DNA of 64,000 nt from Eutypa lata (GCA_022661535.1 JAKULF010000002.1:558001-622000), one strand, 5' to 3'; counted from the stretch's first letter, positions 11,565 through 24,378 are shown. A program made the numbers and translations. Notes: a model not told the origin generated them from the sequence alone.

Positions 11565-13637
11565 ATGAACATGCTTATTATGCAGTTAATTGCCTACATA
11601 CTACTACGCCTTGGATTATTACCAACTTGCATAGCAACAGCATCCCAATTCTTCCATAATTCATCATGGCAGCCAGAGTATGTCCTTATTGCTACGAAGG
11701 AAGTCATCACTCAAAACTGCCAGACGCGAAAATCTGTGGTGTTCAATGGTACATCTCCAGGACCTGTCCTTCACCTGATGGAGGGGAAGACAACATGGGT
11801 GAGAGTATACAATCACGTACCCAACAAGAATCTCACCGTGGTCAGTTCTCGCCCAGAAGTGCTTTGAAGGATGGAAAGCTAACAATATTTCTGAAGCACT
11901 GGCATGGCCTTACAATGCGAACGGCACCTTTCTCGGATGGCACTCCTCTGGTATCGCAATGGCCCATCCCCCCTGGTCATTTCTTCGATTATGAAATGCA
12001 CCCCGACGTTGGTGACGCTGGCACATACTTTTATCATTCCCACGAGGGTTTCCAAGCTGTGACAGCACACGGGCCCCTGATAGTTCACGATGTCTCGAGC
12101 CCGCCATATCAATACGACGACGAGATTCCGATCACAATCGGGGACTGGTACACGAAAACGGATTCCCAAATTGAGTCCGCGCTAACATCCAAATATTTCT
12201 CATGGCCTGGTACACCAGAATCACTGGTTGTTAATGGGAAATCGGGCACAGAATTGGTTGAGGATGGATCTGGAGATTCTTGCGGAATGTCTATAATCAC
12301 AGTGAAACCAGAGACTACATATCGGATTCGGTGGACAAGTACAGCCGCACTCGCATACGCTATCGTAAACATCGAAGATCACACTAACCTGACCATAATC
12401 GAGGCGGACGGAAGATATACGAAACCAGCCCAAACTGATCATGTTCAACTAGGAAGCGGTCAACGATTCAGCTCATTATTGACTACTAAGTGCCGAAGTG
12501 AACTCGACGCGGATGGCAAGGGAGGACAATATTGGATCAATTACAGGACACCAGATGGTCCTGCCGGTTATTTGACTGGGAAGGCCCTTCTCAAATACGA
12601 CATAGGGAATTCTAGCTTGGACTACATGTCGCCACTGTTAATAAAACGGTCCCGTCATCACAAACACCCATCTGCCCCACCCCACGATCATGTACCTGGA
12701 AAACCGGATGTGTCTGTAAATGACACTTTAACCACATGGCTAGAGTACAAGCTGGAATCTTTGGACACGAGGCATTTTCCAACGATCTCTGAAGTGACTC
12801 GAGTTTTACAAATCAACGTGACCATGGATGTGGAGAGAAATGGGTTGTTAAAATTTCAGTAAGCCTGATCAAATTGCTATCAGCTTGAATGAGATTTTCG
12901 CCAGGATATAGATCAACTAACACAATGCAGGTTGAATGACTTGGCATGGGACGCGGCGAGCTTTCAATCCAGACCGGGAGCTACCCCCTTTCTCATCGAC
13001 GCCTACATAAACCAGAAAACGCCAGACTATGACGCCGCTATTGCCAACTCCGGCTGGGACCCCAAGACCCTGGGCTTCCCGGTTCGCGTTGGGGAGGTCA
13101 TCGACATCGTGTGGCAACAGACCAACATCGACCCCCGGCAAAGCTATGATTACCACCCCATGCATGCCCACGGGGAGCGGTATTGGGATTTAGGGTCGGG
13201 GAGCGGTCAATACGACCCGACGGAAAACGAGCAGCGATTTGCGAACTACACGCCAGCCCAGAGAGACACCACAATGCTCTACTCGTACAATGGCAAGACC
13301 GACGAGTCTACGTCGGGGTGGCGAGCGTGGCGGATTAAGGTCACGGAGGAGAACGTAGGTGCGTGGATCATGCATTGCCATGTGCTGCATCATATGATTA
13401 TGGGTGGGTAATTCCGTCAAATTTCGACGGCTTCTCTTCAGTGTTTTATAAATTGCTGGTCATATATACTCTAACGCTGCTCATTATATAGGCATGCAGA
13501 CAATATGGGTCTTCGGCGACGCCACAACGATACTTAACAAGCTGCCGTATCCTTACATCGCTGGATATCTGGAGTACGGTGGTAGCGCGTATGGAAATGA
13601 TAGCTATGATCCTTTGGTGCTGTCATACTTTGATTAA
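11565..13637 (+). CDS. Secreted multicopper oxidase, ascorbate-oxidase-like
   Basis: Four exons, 11565-11840, 11897-12858, 12931-13403 and 13492-13637, total 618 residues. The first intron (GTCAGT donor, GCTAACA branch site, AAG acceptor) restores the frame exactly at the first copper motif. A hydrophobic signal peptide covers about residues 1-26. All four copper signatures are present: HWHG (about 93-96), HSH (about 139-141), HPMHAHG (about 488) and HCHVLHHMIMGM (about 561-572). The Met ten residues after the Cys is the expected type-1 axial ligand, as in lower-potential ascorbate oxidases. The stretch FSDGTPLVSQWPIPP also fits the fungal ascorbate-oxidase/multicopper group. The enzyme should oxidise a small reductant or phenol outside the cell with reduction of oxygen to water. 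The exact substrate cannot be read from sequence. Confidence 0.92.
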
Positions 13638-15066
13638 CTTGCAATGCCGGTGATACCGTCAAAGGTGGTTCTTGCCGACAGTTCGGCGTTCTCTCTCCTC
13701 CTCGCCCTTCGCATAGAGAATACATGACGACGCCAAAGGAGCAGGTGGGCCTTCATACAATAATGTAATACGAAGAAGTTTGTATTTTCTGGTATTCACC
13801 CCGGGTATGGACACTGTCATAATCTATAATATTTCGGTATTTAAGTTTCACCCCTTACATATTATTTTTATTAGAGGCTCATTAATTAGTACCTTTTAGT
13901 GACGCGTCCATATTCCACCTCGGGATCAATTAGCATGCTGCACGTGTCACTCATCAAAGCTTGCCCGGTCTTTAGACATAAGTAGAACTTTCAGTTCCTA
14001 GTTCTGCAAGCTAGCGTACCTTGATTACAATATGCGACCATGTTTACTCATCATTATTTGAAGACCTATGTCTCGATCAGACACATACGGGTAAGCCCCA
14101 GGTTAGATCTAAGTCAAGCTTACACCCCCTATTTGAGTAGGGACAGCATTGACTATTTCACGGAAATGGAAGGGACCCAAATGGATATCCATTACTTGTA
14201 TTCAAATTATTACACATGTCGTAACAAATATGAACACAAAGTTCTCTTTGATAAATTATTCAAGTTGCAACCATCAATCGACATTGGCCATTGAGAAACC
14301 CTAATATCATTGCACCGGCGTGAGCTTTTCAGATGACAGGCCCGCCATCCCATTAGCTTCCCGAAGGAACATTTAACTTTACCTTAATTCTGTACAGGCT
14401 TCCTAATCGGGACGATGTTTTTTTGAAGACCTGAAGACTATCCGAGGTTTATATTTTAAGTTCCCCTAAATACAAAAGCCACACACAATCCTTTTCACCT
14501 TCCCCCGCACCCTCAAGACAAGCTTCTTACGTGTGAATGGGCCGAACGGACGTGGGGGGTGGTCTTACGAATCTGCCTCGCAGGCTTGGCGTGGCCCAAG
14601 GGGTTTTTACGCATACGTAGATTCGGCATATGAGGCCAATAGAATTCCAAACCTTCCTATGTAGTTCTCCATTACCTGCAAGTATGTCCTAGACGTAGGA
14701 CCTTTGTATCCTTTGCACAAGGGTTGTAATTAACTGTGTTGCCTATTACAACCACACAAATCCTTCCACTGATATAATTATCGGTTAGATTTTGTTGTTG
14801 GCTTTGTCGTACTGAGTGGTGGGCCCATCAAACTTCTTTATTCTATCTGCACGGAGCCGAAGTCCTACATTACATCAGGCTGCCATAGTGTAACCCCAAC
14901 CAGAAGAGGGCATATATATCAACTTACGTCCACTTTTTTCGAAGAGCTTAACTTTCTCCTTCTTCACCATTTTTTGCACGTCATCCTCGTACCTATAGCT
15001 AGCTATCTTAGGCACTTAAAATACCTATTATTCGCCTCCTACCGGAGAAGATCAATTGTCCTCAGG
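13638..15066. other. Intergenic region, no gene seen
   Basis: About 1.4 kb separating the oxidase from the AAA ATPase. One 84-residue frame near 14040-14294 lacks any motif and is not accepted. Pyrimidine-rich sequence at about 14935-14970 just ahead of the ATPase start is a likely leader. Confidence 0.55.
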
Positions 15067-17589
15067 ATGGGCAATTTGGGAGACACCATCTCTGAAACAG
15101 CTTGGAAATGGCGCTACAAAGTTCGGCATCTTGGCCAGCCATCCGAGAAGACACTGGCTGACTACAACACTACGTCTTCCTCCGACTCGCAGACTCTTGC
15201 AGATGAATCCGATATCAGCCCGAATGCAAAGGTCGCAGATAGTAATGATACTGCACTAGGTTCTCATCCTTGCGTCAAGACATTGTACGAAGGTCCAGGG
15301 AGTTCCCCCTACATAAAGAATTGGGTAGATTATCCTCCCAAGCAGCTCTCCAAGAGCGCCTCCAAGGCTCAAGACCGCGTCGCCATCATGCTTTACAAGG
15401 TCAAAGATCTTGAGAAGCCAGTAGTGAAAGGCCGCTCTTCCTTGACATGTGCCTCCATTGAGATCCAGAACCTGAATCTCGTTGCTGCTCTTGAACCTAT
15501 CCTCAAGAAAGAGGAGGTGAATTTGGACCTGAGTTCCACGGCTCACTTTGACGCCCCTTTTCGACCACTGTACTTTTGCTATGACGAGATCGTTGCCAAA
15601 TGCAGAAGCCTACCGCAGAACGACACACTCAAAACCTTCATGCTTCTCCTTATCAAGGTCCTGGATGAGGTCTTCGAGGAGGTCCGACTGAAAAGGCACA
15701 GTTTGCTGAAGAGCGGTCTCATATCATACAAGATTGCCTGGACCTACTATGTCCACGATGCCCCTATCCTTAGCCGGGGGCCCAATTGCGAAGTTCTATC
15801 CAAGGCAGTCAGCACCACCTACACGAAGCAAGACGGGAAAGACGTCTTACGGCTTAATGCGAGGATCTTGAGATTCAACGGGGAGGCTTTCATGTGGGAA
15901 GATTGTCATTTGGATGTGCCCGAGTTCGAAGGAAACAAACCAATCACGGACTTGCCGCATTTCCCCCTCGAGTTCCACGAGAATCCACAGGCAGTCAAGG
16001 ACCAGATGGCCGCGCGCGGGCGCATGGTACTAGACTACCAAGGGCTCGTGTATTGCACATACGATGGCGTGGCGATGTTCCAAGATGAGAGAGGAGGAAC
16101 ACAGAAATACAACGTCAGTGGTTTAATGGGAGTTACCGTGATCCGAAGCTAACGCGCAAATAGGTTGATGGGCGAATCCTCATCGATGTGGTCGGGTATA
16201 ACAAGCACCACTTGACGAAAGGCAAAAATCAGAGCAAGGATCCTAAAGTGACAGCCAATATAGTGTCTGGCACCGGTCGTCGACACCGGGATCCATACTA
16301 CGATGCAGAATGCTTACGTTTAGACCCTCTACGCCGCCAAGCATACCTTATGGCTGCTGCTTCAGAGAACAGCCGACTACAAGGGCAGAGCGAACCACCG
16401 GCAGAAACCAAACCACCGAAAGAGAGCAAGCGTCTAAGTAAAGAAGAAGAGCAGAAAAACAAAGATGCCATGCTTGCACATCCAGAAGGCTTGAAGTTCA
16501 TCGCGCCGCTTCTAGAGGGGTTCTGTCTTAAGCATAAGAAGTGGTGTAAGTTCTGGAACATCACACTTATGCTTGCAGCGCTATGTTAATACTTATCTAG
16601 TCATATTCTTCGTGGAGGACATCGGTCCCATCAAATGGAACGATGAAGCCTTCGATCATCTAGTCTACGATGAACAGCAGAAAGACTTGGTCCTCTCCTT
16701 CGTTGAAAGCCATAATCACTCCAGCCAACAGCAGTTAGATGACGTCGTGATGGGCAAAGGTAGTTCCCCGTCTGCATCCCATACGCATATATGAAATTAA
16801 CCGAATCTCGTAGGGCAAGGACTAGTCATCCTTCTCAGCGGACCACCTGGGACGGGAAAGACCTTGACTGCTGAAGCTGGTAAGACTCCACGCTTTCTAT
16901 TCTAGTTCAATAGGGGACACTTACTCATCGTTACACTAGTTGCCGATCGCACTCGTCGCCCCCTGTTCTATCTTCAAGCCGAAGACCTCGGGATAAGCGC
17001 GTCGACCCTCGGGGCTAACCTCAAAAAGATTTTCGAGATGGCCACTGAGTGGGATGCCGTGATCCTTCTGGACGAAGCAGACGTTTTCATGGCTGAACGA
17101 CACCCCCACGACATCGCTCGTAACGAACTCGTGTCGATCTTCCTTAGGGAGCTGGAGTACACGCGCTCCATCATCTTCTTGACCACCAACATGTACCAGA
17201 CAGTCGACACAGCCTTCCGCTCTCGGCTCAGCTTGCATCTGCTGTTCAAGCCGCTGGGCGCCGAATCACGTATGGTGATATGGCAGAAGTTCCTGGCTCG
17301 TATCCCTAGTGCACGGAGCACTCCTGCGACTGGACTTGGCGGCAAGTCCAAGATGACACAGGGCGGTTACGGCGCAGTGGACATCAACGAGGAAGATCTC
17401 GCTGAGTTGGCGCAGTGGCCGCTGAACGGGAGAGAGATCAAGACGGCGATCAAGATGGTGAAGCTGTGGTGCGACCACAAAGGGCATGACCTGACGTTGG
17501 CTAGGCTCGAGAACGGTATTAAGGTCACCAGTCCTCATGCTTCAAAGCTGTCGTCGAGCAATGGAGATGGAGGTCTTTATGACGATTAA
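15067..17589 (+). CDS. AAA-family ATPase with fungal N-terminal domain
   Basis: Five exons, 15067-16113, 16164-16545, 16601-16759, 16814-16879 and 16940-17589, total 767 residues. The first intron has a GTCAGT donor and GCTAACG branch site. The AAA core is clear: Walker A GPPGTGKT at about 539-546, Walker B VILLDEAD at about 592-599, a sensor-like IIFLTTNM, and an arginine-finger-like region VDTAFRSRL. The N-terminal half (about 1-400) includes FRPLYFCYDEI and LIDVVGYNKHH. This arrangement is common in a large, expanded family of fungal ATPases with an uncharacterised N-terminal domain (DUF7025-type, recalled from general knowledge). A charged Lys/Glu stretch (about 430-470) links the halves. 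Its cellular role is unknown; remodelling of protein complexes is the family-level expectation. ATG at 15067 was chosen because earlier in-frame codons are non-ATG. Confidence 0.9.
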
Positions 17590-18083
17590 TTGTGATCTAG
17601 CCTACTATTAGCAGCAAGGATTAGGGAGTTTGCCAAGAGATACAATGGCAATCCTACATGACATTCATTTCAATTACTACCATAAAACAGATGCTAGCCT
17701 GCATTAGACTTCCCTAGCTAGAAGGAAAGAAATTAGAAAATATATGACAGCTCTATTTACGTTAGGAATTGGGGTAGAATATACGATATGAGGATAGACA
17801 TTGTAAGTGAATACTTCCCTCGAGCTAGTTATAAGATGACATAAGTAATCAATACTTCTTAATAGTAAATTAAAGTCCCCCCTCCCTGTGGTGTATGGGA
17901 CGGTAAACAGGATGTATGTCTTTCGAACCCAAAATTGGAAAGATACTACACAACGTTAAGTCTACATGTTCTCAAGTCTTCCCGATCCAACAATATTCAG
18001 TTTTTGAGACAGCCCGTTGCTCTTCTCTCGGGGAATCTGCTATCTTCCATGCAATCAGAATTAGCCCATCCCCTGATCAAAGT
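17590..18083. other. Convergent intergenic spacer
   Basis: AT-rich spacer of about 0.5 kb between the 3' ends of the ATPase (plus) and the short-chain dehydrogenase (minus). It should carry both polyadenylation regions. Nothing else was seen. Confidence 0.6.
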
Positions 18084-19067
18084 TTAATACTTGAACTCCT
18101 GGCCAACTAGCTTCTCGCTCAGCTTCCACAATTCCTCCACGGCCTCAGGGCTGCTCGCGTGCTCCGCAATTTCCGCGATTTGGCTGTTGATCAGGAGGGC
18201 GGGCGACTCGGTGACAATTTGTGGGTCCAGCGCCGCGGCCAGGGGTGTGGCGCCGATTTGGGCATACGTCTTGAACCGGGGCTCGTCGAACACGAAGTCC
18301 TTGCCCGTATTGCGTTTCGTGGTCTCGAATATGCTGCTGTAGTCTTCCATAGTGAGGTGCGAGCCGAGCTGGGTATCGAGGTTGGACCCAGGATGAGCGG
18401 CAAACGAAGTGACGCCGCGTTCCTTCAGACGTCGGGCTAGGCCAAAACTGAACAGGATGTTCGCCGTCTTAGCCTGCCCGTACCCGGACCAGAGATCGTA
18501 CGTCTTGCCGCCTGAGAAGCCGTAGTCGTCGAAACGGAAGGGGCTAATGAGATATCCCAGACTGGTAAGGTTGACGACGCGGGCGCCGTGCTCCTTGTTG
18601 GCGTCGGCCGCGGCCAGAAGGGCTGGTGCCAGCAGGTTGGTTAGTAGGAAATGCCCGACGTGATTGGCCGATAGCTGCATCTCAATCCCTTGCTTGTCGA
18701 CTGTATACTCCTTGAGGGCCATGTTTCCAGCGCTGTTGATAAGTACGTCCACCTTAGATGCAGTCGCACCCAGGATCTCCTTAGCAGCCCGCCGCACCGA
18801 ATCGTGGTCGGATAGGTCGACCGGCACGAAGGTCGCTTTGACCGAAGGGTATGCTTCGCGGATAGCGGCAAGAACGGGCTCGGCTTTCGTGGCCGTCCGT
18901 GACGCGATGAGAATATGGTGCGGCGAGGCTCGGGCCAACGTCATGGCCATTGAACTTCCGATGCTAGGTTGCCCGGCCCCGGTGATGACAAAGGTGCGAC
19001 CCTTCACTTGAGGGGCAAAGGCCTCGACGACCTGCTCGCTGGTCGTTGTTGCATCGAACTCGGGCAT
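18084..19067 (-). CDS. Short-chain dehydrogenase/reductase, retinol-dehydrogenase-like subgroup
   Basis: Intronless frame of 327 residues from the ATG at 19067 (MPEFDATTTSEQ); upstream in-frame codons include only non-ATG alternatives. The Rossmann cofactor loop is TGAGQPSIG (about 29-37), in which a Ser-Ile replaces the usual first half of GxGxG, so one glycine is shifted. NSAG at about 111-114, catalytic Ser169 (NLTSLG) and the Tyr196-x3-Lys200 pair (YGQAK) are all present, with an Asn at about 135 (SANHVGHF) for the tetrad. The region SRTATKAEPV after the second strand suggests NADP(H) preference. This is the fungal group often annotated as WW-domain oxidoreductase- or retinol-dehydrogenase-like enzymes. 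Substrate is unknown. It is convergent with the ATPase upstream. Confidence 0.9.
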   Translation of the reverse strand: MPEFDATTTSEQVVEAFAPQVKGRTFVITGAGQPSIGSSMAMTLARASPHHILIASRTATKAEPVLAAIREAYPSVKATFVPVDLSDHDSVRRAAKEILGATASKVDVLINSAGNMALKEYTVDKQGIEMQLSANHVGHFLLTNLLAPALLAAADANKEHGARVVNLTSLGYLISPFRFDDYGFSGGKTYDLWSGYGQAKTANILFSFGLARRLKERGVTSFAAHPGSNLDTQLGSHLTMEDYSSIFETTKRNTGKDFVFDEPRFKTYAQIGATPLAAALDPQIVTESPALLINSQIAEIAEHASSPEAVEELWKLSEKLVGQEFKY

Positions 19068-21705
19068 GATGGTGACAGTGGTCGAACTGATGGACAAACA
19101 GCAATAAAGTTTATGGGGGCTGAAATCTGAGTCACACCTGCCAGTATGCTGCCTCGTGGAGAGCAGTGTCTGGTGCTGGTGATGAAAACGTAGGAGGTTT
19201 GAACAGATGTACCTAGGTGGTTGGGGCTGGCTGTGACTAATTTCAACCCTGAAGGCTCAGCATATTCAAATCAAGTCAAATGGCTTTTTCCCCTTCGCTC
19301 TCTTGGATTTGGAACTGGGAGCATCACTCACCTAAGTACTGAGCGTAAGCTTAACTAGAGGGCTCCAATTACCTACCTACCTACGTATATGAGGTAGAGG
19401 TAGTCAGAAGGTTGGATGCATGTGGATGGGGGGGTTTTGAGTTCACGCCGCATATTGTGCGCTATAGATAAAATGTTGGCTGTGACTTCGGCCCTCGGTC
19501 TTGAAGGCTTGCTGATGTAAGCAGCGAGTTAACGTATGTGCAAACCGTATAGTAATCATTACCCAGCCATCGAATACAGTAAAGTTAAGACGTCACCCGT
19601 TGATTTATATGTCCAGCAGGCATCTTGGGAAGGTTTAGTGTTGAAATCAGTTCTAGCTGGGGCTCCAGGGCCGGGTCACACAAGTCTTCGCCAAATGCGT
19701 AATATGTCATTATATTGAGGGCTGTGTGCCAGTACCTAATCTATCCGGATAGAAAAGGGTCTCACATTCGCAATAGTTCCCTTAGTCTCCGAGAGTCTCA
19801 GGAGCTTAAGGGCTGCGGAGTGAATGAAAGGGTCATGGTATTATTGAGAAGTATGGGGGCCATCAAATCTTGCCGCGGGCGGCGGAGGTGCCTGAAGGCA
19901 TCGTTCGTCTTGTACCGCGCGTGGAAGTCGCCTAGACCCTAGAGCGTATCGATAAGATACCCGGGCTTTTCGAACTAGGGTCGCCTCATCAGTATATCCT
20001 GGGACTCTTGGAGGTCTCCTATCAATATTCACGGTAGGGAGAAAGGGCGTACGAAGAGTTGACAGACTGGTGACTTCATCCTCTCGATCTGCTTAATTTT
20101 CACGTCTGCACAAAATCTAAACTCGAAGCGTTAGCAGCCATATACGAGCATCCGCTTTTAGCAAGCCAACGAGAGTCGTAAATAGTTAATGCAACAAAAG
20201 ATAAACAGCAAGGCTATATACTGAGTTTAGATTTGCCATAAACGATCTCTTTCTCTCAAAATATCTTCTGCAACGAAAAGTTTATCATCTACCGGCCGCA
20301 ATAGGTACTCTTTGAAGTGGACTAGCGCCGTTTGCTTCTTTGCCTTCCCGGAATATGTCGAGGAGCCATAATATCAGGTATTAGAACAGGTCTCCGGCGG
20401 CAAGGTCGGGGCATGGAGAAGGCCAGGGTGCGGAGGGGGTGAGCGGAGTAGACGCGACATCGTTTCGGGCCAGGATGAGCAGAGGGTGCGAGTCCTCGAC
20501 GGCTCCGATTTCATCAAAATGGTGCTGAGGTGGAGTCGAGAACCCCGTGCCAAAACGGAGCGTAGGCGCTTAATGTCAGAAGGCGGTCCGGGCTAGCAGA
20601 ACCGGGGGAGGGAGGTAGATCGGGATGAGCCAGCAGACACGGCCGTGTCGCATAATCGAGTTTGTTTTCGAAGACCGAGGAAGAGGGATCGTAAGGTGGA
20701 CGGTCGGCTCGATTTTATCTCGAGGCAGCGTCAGCGCACCTGTCACTTTCGAGGAGAATAGCACATTGTTGTCATCACCGGCATCACTATTATCGCCGAG
20801 GACCGGTTCAGGTCAGAGATCCCGTCGAGAGCAGCAAACTCCACCAAATAGGGTCTATTGAGACAGCCCGTTTATCCTATATAGGGATGGCGAACGTAGC
20901 GAGCGGGTTTACACCTATGCAGAGTTACTTGATTGGTCGATATTCTAAGCTTTGATCGGCAGGCTGGTATGAAATGGGAAGTATGATAAGAGATGTATTA
21001 GGATTGTTTAGTAGCTTGACTATGCAGGTAGGCTCGCAACTGGACGGTAACAACCCCTTACAGTTGCAGTATGACCTTTTTTACTTCGAACGTGTAATTA
21101 CGTTTCGAAAACTGCAAAACTTTGACCATTCATGCACTGAAAAATAAGAGCGTTGACGTAATCGCACGCACATGTATATCAGCGATGCTACTCAGGAGCG
21201 AATTGGAGGCGTTCTAAAAATCTGGATGGTCGATAAGATGCATGTTGGGTGGTAAATGTGACGCTTATTAAACTGATTCCTGCATGAAAGACTGCACAAA
21301 GGCAAGGCTGGCCGAATCCTTCAGACCATCCTCATCTTCACTACCTCACTGCCTCCTTTTCACCTCCATCTCTAATGAAACGCCATAGGCACATATTTCC
21401 GAGACTACCAACGCCACTTATCAAGGTACTAGTTGAGAGCAATTGGTAACAGTATGAGTCCTACCACACTGGGGGTTAGTCTGACGGACTCTTTCTCGTT
21501 TTGTTTCACATACACAGCTAGTCTGTCCTATCAAATAACTGCCCCCAAAACGCCTCGCGGCGCTGAAGATCGGCGTCTCAATTCAGCGTCGTAGTAAATT
21601 TCCAAAAGGAGAAAAGAAAAATGTCAAATGCGTTACAATATTACAAGACTGGGACGCCTAGAATTTCTGTCTTTATTCTGTTTTTCTCCATTTTCCACAT
21701 CCTAA
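19068..21705. other. Intergenic region, no gene seen
   Basis: About 2.6 kb between divergent genes (dehydrogenase minus, lectin-like plus). It contains an ACCTACCTACCTACGTA patch at about 19371-19387, a short G run near 19428, and a G-rich stretch at about 20380-20560. Short frames on both strands lack motifs. It probably holds two promoters. Confidence 0.55.
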
Positions 21706-23239
21706 ATGGACGACTATGACAACCCAAGATCCAGGCAGTTAGCAGCGATGAGCTCTTCAACAGATTCACGAGATTATAGTACCCTGGAGGTCGATGATCA
21801 TCAATTACCCGAGTTTGATCCAAATCCTCCAATCATACACGGTATCCCTGAGGTAGTGCCGTATTCTCCCCCACATCAGGGGGGGAAGCAAGTAGTAGCA
21901 TCACAAGATGAAAACACGACCAAACCTACGCTATGTGGCCTTCGCAAACGGACATTTTGGATTTTAGCAGCTATAGGTCTCATAGCAATAGCAGGTATCA
22001 TTGGGGGGACAATTGGAGGTGTTCTCTCTAGTCGCCAGGATCCGAACTCGAGCACCGACACTCTGAATGTTACCGCAGGCAACCCGAATAACGGGGGGCT
22101 TGACCCAACAGCGATCTTGCCGACGACGAGAATTGCTTCGACTAATTTCGTTGATGGATACGGAAATAACAATTATCTTGTTATCTATCAGCTTAACAGT
22201 CGTGCTATCTACTTGTCGGCCTGGAACTCATCTCATCAACAATGGGTAGTATCTCCCCTCTTGGACGGCACGACTAGAGATAGCTTGGACCAAATCCGGG
22301 AGGCTACGGCTTTGAGTATTGACAATTATAGACATAGCGATGAGGTAAGACGATACCTCACATATTTATGAGGGGACGCTGCTGATAGCACTTGCCACTA
22401 AACAGCAACATGACGTGCATATCTATTGGCAGAGTTCTAGCGGCGCCGTAAGGAGCATGATGTATAGTAACAACATCACGACCGACAAGGTCATACCCCT
22501 CAGTGCTTGGGAAGAGAAATACAAACCGGAGGACTTCGCCACCGCCGAGCCCGGCGCCTCAATCACGTCGTATGCTCCGCAGTGCGATTACTGTCACCCA
22601 TGGACGTACTACTTCTGCCAGGTTCCTTCCGGTAGGCTGAACGGAGCCTTCCGCACCCCGACTGCGAGCGCCGGAAACCCGGGATGGGAATCCATAGATT
22701 TCGTCAACGGAAACATTGGGTTGCCCGCCATGAACACCTCTCTTGCGGTGGTGCCCGCGGCCGCCACGAACGGGAGCAGCCAAAGCATCAACTTGTTTTT
22801 CCAGTCCGCCTCCGGCGTGCTCACGCAGATCGTATACGACGGCGCCGCATACTACGAGCAGAATACGCTCGACCGAGCCAATCTGCGCGAGCAAGCATCT
22901 ATCGTTGCATTCTCGACGGGCATGAATGACACAGGCTTGGACTACACACAGTCGCTGGGATTCCAGGTCCTGACGGTCGATCACGATGAGGCATCTGGAA
23001 TCTTCTCGACGTACTACCGAGAAGGCGTGTGGACAGCCGGTGAGCAAGTCGAGGCGCTTGCGGATTGCTTCACCCGCGGTAGTATGGCCGTCAACCAAGC
23101 GGGGAGGGTATATTGCGTTCACGATACGCCAGACGGCAAGGTTGAAATTGTTGAGTGGGCTTGGAGAGGGGATATAACGTCAGCGAATACAGACTATACT
23201 GATTATAATGTGGTCGGCACGGTGGGCACCGAGGTTTAG
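21706..23239 (+). CDS. Membrane-anchored beta-propeller protein resembling fungal fucose-specific lectins
   Basis: Two exons, 21706-22344 and 22406-23239, total 490 residues. The join EQHDVHIYWQ is in frame through a GTAAGA donor and CAG acceptor. An N-terminal cytoplasmic region (about 1-80) is followed by one membrane segment (about 84-107, FWILAAIGLIAIAGIIGG) and a Thr/Ser/Asn-rich stalk with N-glycosylation sites, so it is a likely type II surface protein. The outer part contains repeated blade-like units with aromatic centres (YLSAWNSSHQQW, VHIYWQSSSGAVR, INLFFQSASGVLTQIVYDG, GIFSTYYREGVW), matching the layout of fungal fucose-lectin-like six-bladed propellers. Similarity is by pattern; sugar binding is not shown. 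Paired cysteines (CDYC, CFTRGSMAVNQAGRVYC) may form disulphides. Confidence 0.8.
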
Positions 23240-23454
23240 CGAGTGCTTTATAACTAGCGAATTTCCTAATTAGTAAGTTAAAAAATGGTAGCTTTAACAT
23301 GTAATTTTGTAGGATCCTTTAGAGACTGCGGCCGGTATTATTAACTCTACGACGTGGTCGTCCAGAGCACCTATATAGAAATCCAAATACATATGATAGG
23401 ATATAGACATCTAGAGCCCTTACCAGAGCCATCTATCTTGCAATCCCCAACCAA

Positions 23455-24378
23455 ATGCTGGCACACAAAAGCCCAGCCATCTACATCCCTACTCGTCCCG
23501 AACTGTCAGCCAAAGGCAAGTCCGTGCTCATCACAGGAGGAGGCAGTACGGGGATCGGCGGGGAGACGGCGCGGTACTACGCCGCGGCAGGCGCGTCTCG
23601 GATCGCCCTCTCGGACGCCGAGAGAAGCTTCTTCTCGACAAGGAAGCCTTCATCGAGACCAAGTTCCCGGGTGTCGAGATATTCGCCATCTCCAGCGACG
23701 TCACCAAGAAGAGCGCCGTGGACGCGGCCTTTTCCCAATTTGCCGGCAGTGGGAAGATCCACGTTCTTATTCACGCTGCGGCAGCGGTCGGACCCAAGGA
23801 GACCATCGCGGATGTCGACGGCGAGGAGTACCTCGGGGCCATCCAGACCAACCTAGCCGGCTCGCTAAGGGTGGCGCAGGCTTTCCTCCGCCACGCAGCG
23901 CGGGATGCGGTCGTCGTCGCTAGGAAATCGTGGGATGCGCATTTAAATCTCAACGACGCCTTTGCCTCGTACTGCGTAGCCAAGATGGCCGTTTATCGGC
24001 TCTGGGACATCGTGGCCATCGCGAACCCAAACTTGAGCATCTTCTATACCCAGCCCGGCGTGATCCTCTGAACCTGAGCGTGGGAGGCGCCGAAAGTTTT
24101 GAAAACATCAAAATCGACGACGGTAAGTGGAATAGCGCGGTAATGCTGGATGAATGATTATCGTGTGAAAGCTAACTTTAAATCTTAACTTCTAATTAGT
24201 GTCTCTGCCGGCGAGCTTCAATCTTTGGCTCGCAAGCCCCGAAGCCCGATTCCTGAAGGGCAAATTCCTTTGGTGCAACTGGGATGTGGATGAGCTCAAG
24301 GCCCCGGCCAAGGAGCTTGAGGCGGGAACGAAGATGAATATTGGGCTTGCGGGATGGCCGTTTGGGAACGCTACCTAA
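23455..24378 (+). pseudogene. Short-chain dehydrogenase pseudogene with two frame breaks
   Basis: The start is intact, with an N-terminal cofactor loop TGGGSTGIGG, and the C-terminus ends in AGWPFGNAT before a stop at 24376. A normal intron (24123-24199, GTAAGT donor, TAG acceptor) joins the last two parts. Between them the frame breaks twice. Near 23605-23620 the reading frame shifts by one base after ALS, so that the family-like continuation (KLLLDKEAFIETKFPGVEIF) is in another frame. Near 24062-24072 a TGA follows PGVIL, and the continuation LSVGGAESFENI is again in a different frame, consistent with loss of a few bases. The Tyr-x3-Lys pair (YCVAK) survives. The stretch around VVVARKSW, where the catalytic serine normally lies, has diverged. 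Two independent lesions argue for a real pseudogene rather than one sequencing error. Confidence 0.8.

Noticed and set aside
14040..14294. 84-residue frame ahead of the AAA ATPase
   Set aside because: It is AT-rich with random-looking composition and does not join to the ATPase.
15067..15067. A longer AAA ATPase start at 14974
   Set aside because: That codon is TTG. The first in-frame ATG is at 15067, and the extra residues have no family support.
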